From Pseudomonas sp. DY-1 (GTDB taxonomy: Bacteria > Pseudomonadota > Gammaproteobacteria > Pseudomonadales > Pseudomonadaceae), in NCBI RefSeq assembly GCF_003626975.1, contig NZ_CP032616.1, positions 2,108,001 to 2,172,000 on the forward strand: a DNA stretch of 64,000 nt, written 5' to 3'. The notes under the pieces are model-generated. The model did not search any database. It saw only the letters and a program-made list of their open reading frames with translations, and was not told the origin of the DNA. Position numbers and translations under genes: made by a program. Positions 57,205 through 64,000 of the stretch are shown here, in pieces (the stretch's first letter is position 1; each line of letters starts with the position of its first letter).

Positions 57205-58512
57205 ATGACCAGCCACGTAACCGCCTACCGCTCCGCCATCCTGCACAGCATCGCCGACCCCGCCCTGGTCGGCGTCGAGCAGTCCTATCAGTATTTCGAG
57301 GACGGCCTGCTGGTGGTGGAAGACGGCCGCATCAAGGCCCTGGGCGACGCCAAGTCCATGCTGCCGGGCCTGGACGCCGGCGTCGAGGTGCACGAGTACC
57401 GCGATGCCCTGATCACTCCCGGCTTTATCGATACCCACATCCACTTCCCGCAGACCGGCATGATCGCCTCCTACGGCGAGCAACTGCTGGACTGGCTGAA
57501 CACCTACACCTTCCCCACCGAGAAACAGTTCGCCGACAAGGCCCATGCCGCTGACGTCGCCGGCATTTTCATCAAGGAACTGCTGCGCAACGGCACTACC
57601 ACTGCGCTGGTGTTCGGCACCGTGCACAAGGAATCGGTGGACGCCTTCTTCGAGGCTGCGCAAGCGCTCGACCTGCGGATGATCGCCGGCAAGGTGCTGA
57701 TGGACCGCAATGCCCCGGACTACCTCACCGACACCGCCGAGTCCGGCTACGCCGACAGCAAGGAGCTGATCGAGCGCTGGCACGGCAAGGGCCGACTGCA
57801 CTATGCGGTAACCCCGCGCTTCGCCCCCACCAGCACCCCGGAGCAATTGGAGCTGGCCGGCAAGCTGTACGCTGAGTACCCGGGCCTGTACATGCACACC
57901 CACTTGTCCGAGAACCGCAAGGAAATCGAATGGGTCAAGGAGCTGTTCCCCGAGCGCAAGGGCTACCTCGATGTATATGACCATTACAAGCTGATAGGCC
58001 AGCGCTCGGTGTTCGCCCACGGCGTGCATCTCTGCGACGACGAGTGCAAACGATTGGCGGAAACCGGCTCAGCAGTAGCTTTCTGCCCCACCTCCAACAT
58101 GTTCCTCGGCAGCGGCTTGTTCGACCTGCAGAAACTCGAAGAGCACGGCGTACGTGTGGGACTGGGCACCGATGTCGGCGCCGGCACCAGCTTCTCCCAG
58201 CTGCAGTCACTGAACGAGGCCTACAAGGTTATGCAGCTCCAGGGCAAGAAGCTCGACCCGTTCAAATCCCTCTACCTGGCCACTCTGGGTGGCGCCCGCT
58301 CGCTCTACCTGGACGACAAGATCGGCAACTTCCAGGCCGGCAAGGACGCGGATTTCGTGGTCCTCGACTACAAGGCCACCCCGCTGCTGGATTACCGCAT
58401 GCAGCAGGCCCGGAGCCTTCCGGAAAAGCTGTTTGCCCTGACCATCCTCGGTGACGACCGTACCGTGAAGGAAACCTTTGCAGCCGGCCGCAGCGTGCAT
58501 CAACGCAGCTGA
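57205..58512 (+). CDS. guaD: Guanine deaminase
   Basis: The 435-residue amidohydrolase has the metal site HIHFPQTGMIASYGEQLLDWL, typical of guanine deaminases, a second His in MHTHLSENRKEIEWV, the NGTTTALVFGT strand and the late Asp in VGLGTDVGAGTSFS. It converts guanine to xanthine, the substrate of the xanthine dehydrogenase encoded before it. Two terminators follow, so it is the last gene of the xdh unit. Confidence 0.96.
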   Translation: MTSHVTAYRSAILHSIADPALVGVEQSYQYFEDGLLVVEDGRIKALGDAKSMLPGLDAGVEVHEYRDALITPGFIDTHIHFPQTGMIASYGEQLLDWLNTYTFPTEKQFADKAHAADVAGIFIKELLRNGTTTALVFGTVHKESVDAFFEAAQALDLRMIAGKVLMDRNAPDYLTDTAESGYADSKELIERWHGKGRLHYAVTPRFAPTSTPEQLELAGKLYAEYPGLYMHTHLSENRKEIEWVKELFPERKGYLDVYDHYKLIGQRSVFAHGVHLCDDECKRLAETGSAVAFCPTSNMFLGSGLFDLQKLEEHGVRVGLGTDVGAGTSFSQLQSLNEAYKVMQLQGKKLDPFKSLYLATLGGARSLYLDDKIGNFQAGKDADFVVLDYKATPLLDYRMQQARSLPEKLFALTILGDDRTVKETFAAGRSVHQRS

Positions 58513-58530
58513 GGGGCAGCGCGATGAGAG

Positions 58531-58557
58531 AACCTCGCTTCGGCGGGGTTTTCTTTT
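58531..58557 (+). terminator. Rho-independent terminator after guaD
   Basis: AACCTCGC-ttcg-GCGGGGTT forms an 8-bp stem (one G-U pair) followed by TTCTTTT, 18 bp after the guaD stop. Confidence 0.75.
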
Positions 58558-58565
58558 GGGCTCCG

Positions 58566-58637
58566 GATTCGCGAATGAATTCGCTCTCCAACAGCGTGGC
58601 ATTGGCGCGTAATCCTGTAGCGAATTCATTCGCGACG
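58566..58637. repeat. REP-like repeat pair after guaD
   Basis: Two units, ATTCGCGAATGAATTCGCT and AGCGAATTCATTCGCGACG, face each other, forming an inverted arrangement of the dispersed family. Confidence 0.55.
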
Positions 58638-58676
58638 AAAACGGCACAATTCATTGCCCGCCAGCCCCCAAAACAA

Positions 58677-58706
58677 AAAGCCCCGCATCTGCGGGGCTTT
58701 CTTTTC
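58677..58706. terminator. Bidirectional terminator between guaD and GntR gene
   Basis: AAAGCCCCGC-atct-GCGGGGCTTT is a perfect 10-bp stem with TCTTTT on the plus side and TTGTTTT on the minus side, serving the GntR gene and backing up guaD. Confidence 0.8.
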
Positions 58707-58716
58707 CGAGCCGGAA

Positions 58717-59487
58717 TCAGGCGCTGCGGGGCGTGCCGCGACCGGGCTTCTTCTTGGTCTGCAACAGGTGCGAGAACACCGCGTGCAGGTCGTCCGAAGC
58801 ACCGCTTTCGTCCAGGTTCAGCTTGTCGTCGATGTGATCCATGTGATGCATCATCAGCATCACGGCGCGCTCTGCGTCGCGGGACTCGATAGCGTCGATC
58901 AGGCGATTGTGTTCATCAAAGGAACAGTGCGAACGACTGCCACTTTCGTACTGGGCAATGATGAGCGAGGTCTGGGACACGAGGCTGCGCTGGAAGCTCA
59001 CCAGCGGGGCGTTCTTCGCCGCCTCGGCCAGTTTCAGGTGGAACTCGCCGGAAAGACGGATACCGGCGCCACGATCACCACGGGAGAAGCAGGCCTGCTC
59101 CTCGAGGACCATTTGCCGCAGTTCCTGCAATTGCTCGGCAGTGGCGTGCTCTACCGCGAGCTCGGTGATGGCACGCTCCACCAGACGGCGGGCGTAGAAA
59201 ATCTGCCGGGCTTCCTCGACGCTGGGACTGGCCACTACGGCGCCACGATTCGGCCGCAGCAGCACTACGCCTTCATGGGCGAGTCGCGAGAGGGCACGAC
59301 GAATGATCGTGCGGCTGACGCCGAAAATCTCTCCCAAGGCTTCTTCGCTCAGCTTGGTACCGGGCGCGAGGCGCTGCTCGAGAATGGCATCGAAAATATG
59401 TGCGTAGACGATGTCGTCCTGGGTGCCGCTGCGGGTGCTTTTGGCGGTGCGCGGCTGCTTCTTGAGTGGCTGCAACTGTTCGTTCAT
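58717..59487 (-). CDS. GntR family regulator, probable controller of purine catabolism
   Basis: I choose the ATG at 59487 (MNEQLQPLKKQ); a TTG five codons earlier is possible and neither has a good ribosome site. The 256-residue protein has a GntR winged helix (AHIFDAILEQRLAPGTKLSEEALGEIFGVSRTIIRRALSRLAHEGVVLLRPNRGAVVA) and an FCD domain with metal-site-like His residues (GEFHLKLAEAA; MMHHMDHID). Sites of the form TTGT-N2-ACAA lie before this gene, the purine permease, hiuH and puuE, so it most likely represses the local purine genes until a pathway intermediate binds. That link is inferred. Confidence 0.88.
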   Translation of the reverse strand: MNEQLQPLKKQPRTAKSTRSGTQDDIVYAHIFDAILEQRLAPGTKLSEEALGEIFGVSRTIIRRALSRLAHEGVVLLRPNRGAVVASPSVEEARQIFYARRLVERAITELAVEHATAEQLQELRQMVLEEQACFSRGDRGAGIRLSGEFHLKLAEAAKNAPLVSFQRSLVSQTSLIIAQYESGSRSHCSFDEHNRLIDAIESRDAERAVMLMMHHMDHIDDKLNLDESGASDDLHAVFSHLLQTKKKPGRGTPRSA

Positions 59488-59595
59488 GGGGGCTCGCGTC
59501 AAAGGGGGTCGGCGGTCTTCCAGGGCCCTTTTTGCCCCTTTCCGCCGGGCTGAACGGGTGGATCAGCGAGGGAAATCAGGGAAAAAGCGAATGAT

Positions 59596-59607
59596 ATTGT
59601 ACACAAT
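59596..59607. promoter_or_regulatory. Operator-like ATTGTACACAAT before GntR gene
   Basis: TTGT-AC-ACAA lies about 110 bp upstream of the GntR start, suiting autoregulation. The same pattern recurs at 59951, 62525 and 62708. Confidence 0.6.
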
Positions 59608-59950
59608 CATCGCACCTTGAACAGTTTCGCCGCAGCTCGAACCCCATTCCTGACCGGTTGCACAGGTTTTTCCAGCAGTTCTCGATTTGCGTGTCGAGGA
59701 TCGGCTAGAGCCTCAATACAGCGGTTTCCCTACATTTTTTTGTCATAAGCGCGTCTCGCACGGTGCCATTTCGTGCTTTCGACGCCATCGTCAGGCAGCC
59801 ATCCCTCATTCGCAAATTCTCATAACTCTTTGTTTTTAAACGACTTGATTAGTTCGTTAGGCTGCAAATTGTCGCAACAAAACCTAACCAATGAGTCAGC
59901 TTTACGGATTGGTGCGTTTTTTCGAACATTGAAAACATTATTTGTTTTTT

Positions 59951-59960
59951 TTGTATACAA
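59951..59960. promoter_or_regulatory. Operator-like TTGTATACAA before purine permease
   Basis: This is a perfect 10-bp palindrome about 140 bp before the permease start, identical to the site at 62708. The remaining bases between 59608 and 60101 hold no gene that I can support and include an AT-rich promoter-like stretch around 59930-59970. Confidence 0.6.
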
Positions 59961-60101
59961 AGGCATAATCGCGCCGTGACTTCCTGACCCAGCGGTCAAG
60001 TATTGGAGGAAGTGCACCACTCACGCCATCCGCCTCAGTTAGTCCGGAGCCAACTCCAGGCTCTGGGTGAACAAAACAAAAGAGATGAGGAGTACCACGC
60101 T

Positions 60102-61451
60102 GTGGAAAGCATCAAACAACAAGAACAAGGAACGTACGCCGCAACACCGCCCGCCAACGGTCTGCTTGAACGTCTATTCAAGCTCAGCCTTCACGGCACC
60201 ACCGTGAAGACCGAACTGGCTGCCGGACTGACCACCTTTATCACCATGGCCTACATCATTTTCGTCAACCCGAACATCATGGCCGATGCCGGGATCGATC
60301 ATGGCGCAGCCTTCGTTGCCACCTGCCTTGCCGCAGCCTTCGGTTGCCTCCTCATGGGCCTCTATGCCAACTGGCCGGTAGGCCTCGCCCCGGGCATGGG
60401 CCTGAACGCCTTCTTCACCTACACCGTCGTCAACACCATGGGCTACAGCTGGCAAATCGCCCTCGGGGCGGTGTTCCTCTCCGGCGTGCTGTTCATGATC
60501 CTGACCTTCTCGCGCATTCGTGAATGGCTGCTGAACAGCATTCCGAGCAGCCTGCGATTTGCCATGGGCGCGGGTGTCGGCCTGTTCCTCGGGCTGATCG
60601 GCCTGAAGACTGCCGGCATCGTCGTCGCCCATCCGGCGACCCTGGTGCACATCGGCGACCTGACCTCCCCCGGTCCGCTGCTGGCCGCCATCTGCTTCCT
60701 GATGATCGCCGTACTGGAGTACCGCCGCGTGTTCGGCGGCATCCTGATCAGCATCCTCACCGTTACCCTGATCGGTGTTGGCCTGGGCATCGTCAAGTTC
60801 GGCGGCGTGTTCTCCATGCCCCCGAGCCTGGCCCCGACCTTCATGGCCATGGACATCACCGGCGCGTTCAATGTGACCATGGTGAGCGTGATCCTCGCCT
60901 TCCTCTTCGTACACATGTTCGACACCGCCGGCACCCTGATGGGTGTGGCCCAACGTGCCAACCTGGTGCAGGAAGACGGGCGCATCGAGAACCTCTCCCG
61001 GGCCATGAAGGCGGACAGTGCCTCCAGCGTGTTCGGTGGCGTGCTCGGTGTGCCGCCGGTGACCAGCTACGTGGAAAGTGCCGCAGGCGTGGCCGCTGGT
61101 GGCCGCACCGGCCTGACCGCCGTGACAGTGGGCATCCTGTTCGTCGCCGCCATGTTCTTCGCGCCCCTGGCCGGCATGATCCCCGCCTACGCCACCGCGG
61201 GTGCCCTGATCTACGTTGCGATGCTGATGATGGGCGGCATGGCCCACATCGACTGGAAGGAACACACCGAGACCATCCCGGCCATCGTCACTGTGATCAT
61301 GATGCCGCTGACCTTCTCGGTCGCCGACGGCATCGCCCTGGGCTTCGTGACCTACGTGGCAATGAAGGCCTTCACCGGCAAGTACAAGGATGTGTCGGTG
61401 AGCCTGTATGCGCTGTGCGCCATCTTCGTGGCCAAGTTCATCTTCCTGTAA
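60102..61451 (+). CDS. AzgA-type NCS2 purine permease
   Basis: I choose the GTG at 60102, behind GAGGAG (60087-60092), giving 449 residues; the frame is open to 60003 but that part looks untranslated. The protein has about 13 membrane segments and the AzgA signatures TELAAGLTTFITMAYIIFVNP, GLAPGMGLNAFFTYTVV and FDTAGTLMGVAQRANL. Such carriers import adenine, guanine or hypoxanthine with protons. Position beside guaD and xdh and an operator shared with hiuH and puuE support purine uptake for catabolism. Confidence 0.92.
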   Translation: MESIKQQEQGTYAATPPANGLLERLFKLSLHGTTVKTELAAGLTTFITMAYIIFVNPNIMADAGIDHGAAFVATCLAAAFGCLLMGLYANWPVGLAPGMGLNAFFTYTVVNTMGYSWQIALGAVFLSGVLFMILTFSRIREWLLNSIPSSLRFAMGAGVGLFLGLIGLKTAGIVVAHPATLVHIGDLTSPGPLLAAICFLMIAVLEYRRVFGGILISILTVTLIGVGLGIVKFGGVFSMPPSLAPTFMAMDITGAFNVTMVSVILAFLFVHMFDTAGTLMGVAQRANLVQEDGRIENLSRAMKADSASSVFGGVLGVPPVTSYVESAAGVAAGGRTGLTAVTVGILFVAAMFFAPLAGMIPAYATAGALIYVAMLMMGGMAHIDWKEHTETIPAIVTVIMMPLTFSVADGIALGFVTYVAMKAFTGKYKDVSVSLYALCAIFVAKFIFL

Positions 61452-61470
61452 TCACAGGCACCGCTTCACC

Positions 61471-61504
61471 AGGCCCTGTCGCTCTGCGCCAGGGCCTTTT
61501 CATT
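61471..61504 (+). terminator. Rho-independent terminator after purine permease
   Basis: AGGCCCTG and CAGGGCCT form an 8-bp stem followed by TTTTCATTT, 20 bp after the stop. Confidence 0.75.
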
Positions 61505-61562
61505 TGTATAGAGAAGGCGCAGTCATGTGCCAGCTACCCTACTCGCTACCCCCCGATACTTC

Positions 61563-61630
61563 CCGTAGGAGCGAGCTCTGCTCGCGAACAGTTCGAGCGC
61601 GAGCCGTGTATGACGAGCGCGCTCCTGCAG
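61563..61630. repeat. REP-like repeat units downstream of purine permease
   Basis: CGTAGGAGCGAGCTCTGCTCGCGAACAG and the inverted GAGCGCGCTCCTGCAGGGC resemble the dispersed family elsewhere in the window. The stretch 61640-61800 shows nothing I can name. Confidence 0.5.
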
Positions 61631-61814
61631 GGCAATCGATAGCGCGACCAAAGGGGACTCATGCAGCGCCATCCCGGAGTGCTGGCTTCCAGAGCTCGAC
61701 GCGGGACCGCCGCGTTGTCTGACGGCGACGGAGCGAAGCGATTTACGACCACTGGCCAACAACATGCCAGTTGCCGCCTAGACTCTTCCCTGATCCGACA
61801 TTCGCCCATGCACC

Positions 61815-61923
61815 TGCGCAGCCCCTTCGGGGCTGGCGCACCGCTTCTGTCTTGTCGTTTATTGCTCCCTTGCGCATCTCCCCGTGATGCGCTTAAGCCC
61901 GGCCTTGTGCTGGGCTTTTTTTT
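61815..61923 (+). ncRNA. Candidate small RNA with three hairpins and a terminator
   Basis: In the 562-bp gap between the permease and hiuH genes lie three stem-loops in a row: 61815-61840 (TGCG-CAGCCCC-ttc-GGGGCTG-g-CGCA), 61872-61892 (GCGCAT/ATGCGC) and 61895-61923 (AAGCCC/GGGCTT plus a T-run of eight). This is the layout of a bacterial small RNA, well separated from the permease's own terminator at 61471. The 5' end and promoter are not placed; TAGACT near 61777 could be a -10 element. It could also be only a terminator with structured leader. Confidence 0.3.
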
Positions 61924-62013
61924 ACGCCGCAGTTTCTTGCAGGCATAAAAAAGGCCCGCAGTGTGAACGGGCCGTAAAGACTCCAGTGAGTCGAGGGTAA
62001 CGAGAAAGGTGAA

Positions 62014-62367
62014 CTAGCTACCGCGGTAGGTGGAGTAGCTATAGGGGGAGATCAGCAGCGGGACGTGGTAGTGATCCTGCTCGGAGGAAATGCCGAAGCG
62101 CAGGACGACCACATCCAGGAAAGCCGGCTCGGCCAGCTTCACGCCACGGGCGCGGTAATAGTCGCCAGCGTGAAAATGGATCTGGTAGACGCCGCTCTGG
62201 TAATCGGCACCCTGCAGCAGGGGCGCGTCGCAGCGGCCATCATCGTTGGTAGTGGTAGTGGCAACCAGCTCCAGGCCTGCGCTCTCGACGCGGTAGAGCT
62301 CGATCTTGATGTCACGGCCAGGGCAGCCGTGGGCGGCATCCAGTACATGCGTGGTCAAACGTCCCAT
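62014..62367 (-). CDS. hiuH: 5-hydroxyisourate hydrolase (transthyretin-like)
   Basis: The family start MGRLTTHVLDAAHGCPG lies at 62367, giving 117 residues, the standard length; the longer frame to 62532 has no support. It carries the conserved H of THVLD, the R of RCDAPLL and the C-terminal signature YSTYRGS. The enzyme hydrolyses 5-hydroxyisourate, the urate oxidation product, to OHCU, which UraD then decarboxylates. It is divergent from puuE, with two TTGT-N2-ACAA sites between them. The ribosome site is weak (CAGCGAGC). Confidence 0.95.
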   Translation of the reverse strand: MGRLTTHVLDAAHGCPGRDIKIELYRVESAGLELVATTTTNDDGRCDAPLLQGADYQSGVYQIHFHAGDYYRARGVKLAEPAFLDVVVLRFGISSEQDHYHVPLLISPYSYSTYRGS

Positions 62368-62524
62368 TGCTCGCTGGGCGTCCACCGGGCCGTTGCTCTG
62401 GCCGCGATCGGAACGCCACACCTCCTCTGTTTGTTCATATAGGTGCGTGGTCAGGGGCCTAGGCCCCTGTACGGTGCGCAGAATAACATGCGCCCCACAG
62501 AATGTAAGACATAAATCAAAAAAA

Positions 62525-62534
62525 TTGTACACAA
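62525..62534. promoter_or_regulatory. Operator-like TTGTACACAA in hiuH-puuE region
   Basis: This 10-mer equals the core of the site at 59596-59607. It lies about 160 bp upstream of hiuH in the 425-bp divergent region, which otherwise shows no gene. Confidence 0.6.
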
Positions 62535-62707
62535 TAATAACATCAAATTCGGATCAACCATTGCCGATCCGCGCTAGCAGGGGATTTTCATGTAGCCACC
62601 GTCCTCCGGGCCTTTGCTCCTCGACACCTGACCATATGGGCAGGTTTCTTGCTACCACCCCGGTTGACGAATTCAGCGAATTTTTGATTTACAAAACGCA
62701 TGACAGT

Positions 62708-62717
62708 TTGTATACAA
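62708..62717. promoter_or_regulatory. Operator-like TTGTATACAA upstream of puuE
   Basis: This perfect palindrome is identical to the permease site at 59951. It lies 75 bp before the puuE start, near where a promoter is expected. Confidence 0.6.
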
Positions 62718-62792
62718 TCACCCCATCCACGGTCGCGCACCACTTTCCCGGGCTGTCGCTGATCGATTCAACAGACGAGAAGGAAGACTGCA

Positions 62793-63722
62793 GTGAGCGC
62801 TGAGTACCCACGCGACCTGATCGGTTACGGCAACAACCCACCCCATCCGCACTGGCCTGGCGAAGCCCGCATCGCCCTGTCCTTCGTTCTCAACTACGAA
62901 GAAGGCGGTGAGCGCAACGTGCTCCATGGCGACAAGGAATCCGAAGCCTTCCTGTCCGAAATGGTGGCAGCCCAACCGTTGCAGGGCGTGCGCAACATGA
63001 GCATGGAATCCCTCTACGAGTACGGCAGCCGCACTGGCGTCTGGCGCCTGCTTAACCTGTTCAAGAAACACGACATCCCGCTGACCATCTTCGCCGTGGC
63101 GATGGCTGCCCAGCGTCATCCGGATGTGATCCGCGCCATGGTCGAGGCCGGCCACGAGATCTGCAGCCACGGCTATCGCTGGATCGACTACCAGTACATG
63201 GACGAGGCCCAGGAGCGCGAACACATGCTCGAGGCCATCCGCATTCTCACCGAACTGACCGGTGAACGCCCGGTAGGCTGGTACACCGGCCGCACTGGCC
63301 CGAACACCCGTCGCCTGGTGATGGAGGAAGGCGGCTTCCTCTACGACTCCGACACCTACGACGACGACCTGCCCTACTGGGACGCCGCCAGCACCGCGGA
63401 AAAACCGCACCTGGTCATTCCCTACACCCTGGACACCAACGACATGCGATTCACCCAGGTGCAGGGTTTCAACAAGGGCGATGACTTCTTCGAATACCTC
63501 AAGGATGCCTTCGACGTGCTCTACGCAGAAGGTGCCGCCGGCGCGCCGAAGATGCTGTCCATCGGCATGCACTGCCGCCTGCTGGGCCGTCCGGCGCGCC
63601 TCGCGTCCCTGGCACGCTTCATCGACTACGTGAAAGGCTTCGATCAAGTCTGGTTCGCCCGCCGCGCCGACATCGCACGCCACTGGCACGCCACCCACCC
63701 TTTCAAAGAGCAAGCGAAATGA
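62793..63722 (+). CDS. puuE: Allantoinase PuuE (polysaccharide-deacetylase fold)
   Basis: The gene starts at GTG 62793 behind GAAGGAAG and encodes 309 residues. It has the PuuE signatures ARIALSFVLNYEEGGERNVLHGD, GSRTGVWRLLNLFKKHDIPLTIFAVAMA, GHEICSHGYRWIDYQ and the long GWYTGRTGPNTRRLV segment, in a NodB-like barrel. It opens the allantoin ring to allantoate. It overlaps uraD by an ATGA, so the two ureide enzymes are made together. Confidence 0.96.
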   Translation: MSAEYPRDLIGYGNNPPHPHWPGEARIALSFVLNYEEGGERNVLHGDKESEAFLSEMVAAQPLQGVRNMSMESLYEYGSRTGVWRLLNLFKKHDIPLTIFAVAMAAQRHPDVIRAMVEAGHEICSHGYRWIDYQYMDEAQEREHMLEAIRILTELTGERPVGWYTGRTGPNTRRLVMEEGGFLYDSDTYDDDLPYWDAASTAEKPHLVIPYTLDTNDMRFTQVQGFNKGDDFFEYLKDAFDVLYAEGAAGAPKMLSIGMHCRLLGRPARLASLARFIDYVKGFDQVWFARRADIARHWHATHPFKEQAK

Positions 63723-64000
63723 GCCGCTTCCAGACCCTGACTCCATCCAGCCTGTCCCGCGATGCCTTCGTAGAAGCCTTCGCCGACATCTATGAGCACT
63801 CGCCCTGGGTCGCCGAGAAAGCCTTCGACCTCGGCCGGGACGACCGCATCAACGAAATCGATGGCCTGCACCAGCGCATGGCCGACCTGTTGCTCAGTGC
63901 CAGCCATGAAGCCCAGCTGGCGCTGATCAACGCTCACCCGGACCTGGCCGGCAAGGCAGCGGTCCGAGGCGAGCTGACCGAAGCCAGCACCAGCGAACAG
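63719..64000 (+). CDS. uraD: OHCU decarboxylase, 3' end beyond window
   Basis: The ATG at 63719 overlaps the puuE stop by 4 bp, and the frame stays open to the window edge (94 codons). The visible part, MSRFQTLTPSSLSRDAFVEAFADIYEHSPWVAEKAF followed by LINAHPDLAGKAA, is the start of 2-oxo-4-hydroxy-4-carboxy-5-ureidoimidazoline decarboxylase; the conserved HPDLA holds the catalytic His. It makes S-allantoin from the HiuH product. Further ureide genes are expected to the right. Confidence 0.93.
   Translation, partial: MSRFQTLTPSSLSRDAFVEAFADIYEHSPWVAEKAFDLGRDDRINEIDGLHQRMADLLLSASHEAQLALINAHPDLAGKAAVRGELTEASTSEQ

Overview
This 64 kb window is chromosomal DNA from a Pseudomonas-type gammaproteobacterium. 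The evidence is the high G+C content, the housekeeping order recR-ybaB-dnaX ... 4.5S RNA ... ligA-zipA-smc, a PutA with an N-terminal ribbon-helix-helix domain, dispersed short palindromic repeats, and LexA boxes of the form CTGTATAWATATACAG. No species call is possible from sequence reading alone.

Left part (1-29.6 kb). A flavin monooxygenase runs off the left edge. Next is a DNA-damage block: a LexA box drives a FAN1-type VRR-NUC nuclease and a nuclease-helicase fusion of the DinG/XPD type, and a second LexA box lies between endonuclease I and a two-gene unit that starts with an unannotated 46-residue proline-rich peptide. After an EamA transporter comes a PAS protein plus sigma-54 activator, a sigma-54 promoter, and a catabolic operon (DmmA-like protein, 2Fe-2S reductase, DUF3445 haem N-demethylase, APC permease, aminoaldehyde dehydrogenase). 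It probably imports and oxidises an N-methylated amine. A thiolase/TetR pair, putA with repeated promoter-site motifs, a thioesterase, an acyl-CoA dehydrogenase, recR, ybaB and dnaX follow.

Middle (29.65-41.59 kb). An 11.9 kb genomic island of visibly lower G+C is bounded by a 77-bp perfect direct repeat of the 3' part of the 4.5S (SRP) RNA gene. The intact RNA gene is at the right end, on the minus strand, and a 3' remnant is at the left end next to a tyrosine integrase. The island carries a RepL-like winged-helix protein, a 1.27 kb non-coding region packed with small hairpins (many with GNA tri-loops), a serine recombinase, a PutAbiC-like membrane protein, an XRE regulator, and a leftward block of six genes. 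That block holds a stand-alone HsdR_N-type nuclease, a small acidic secreted protein and two unfamiliar overlapping gene pairs. The pairs are the best candidates here for an undescribed, possibly anti-phage, system.

Right part (41.6-64 kb). A chemoreceptor, HU, ligA, zipA, smc and a GntR regulator are followed by a purine-degradation cluster: xdhA-xdhB-(small ORF)-xdhC-guaD, a GntR regulator, an AzgA-type purine permease, hiuH, puuE and uraD (cut by the right edge). Four TTGT-N2-ACAA sites before the GntR gene, the permease, hiuH and puuE suggest one local regulon leading from guanine via xanthine and urate to allantoin and allantoate.
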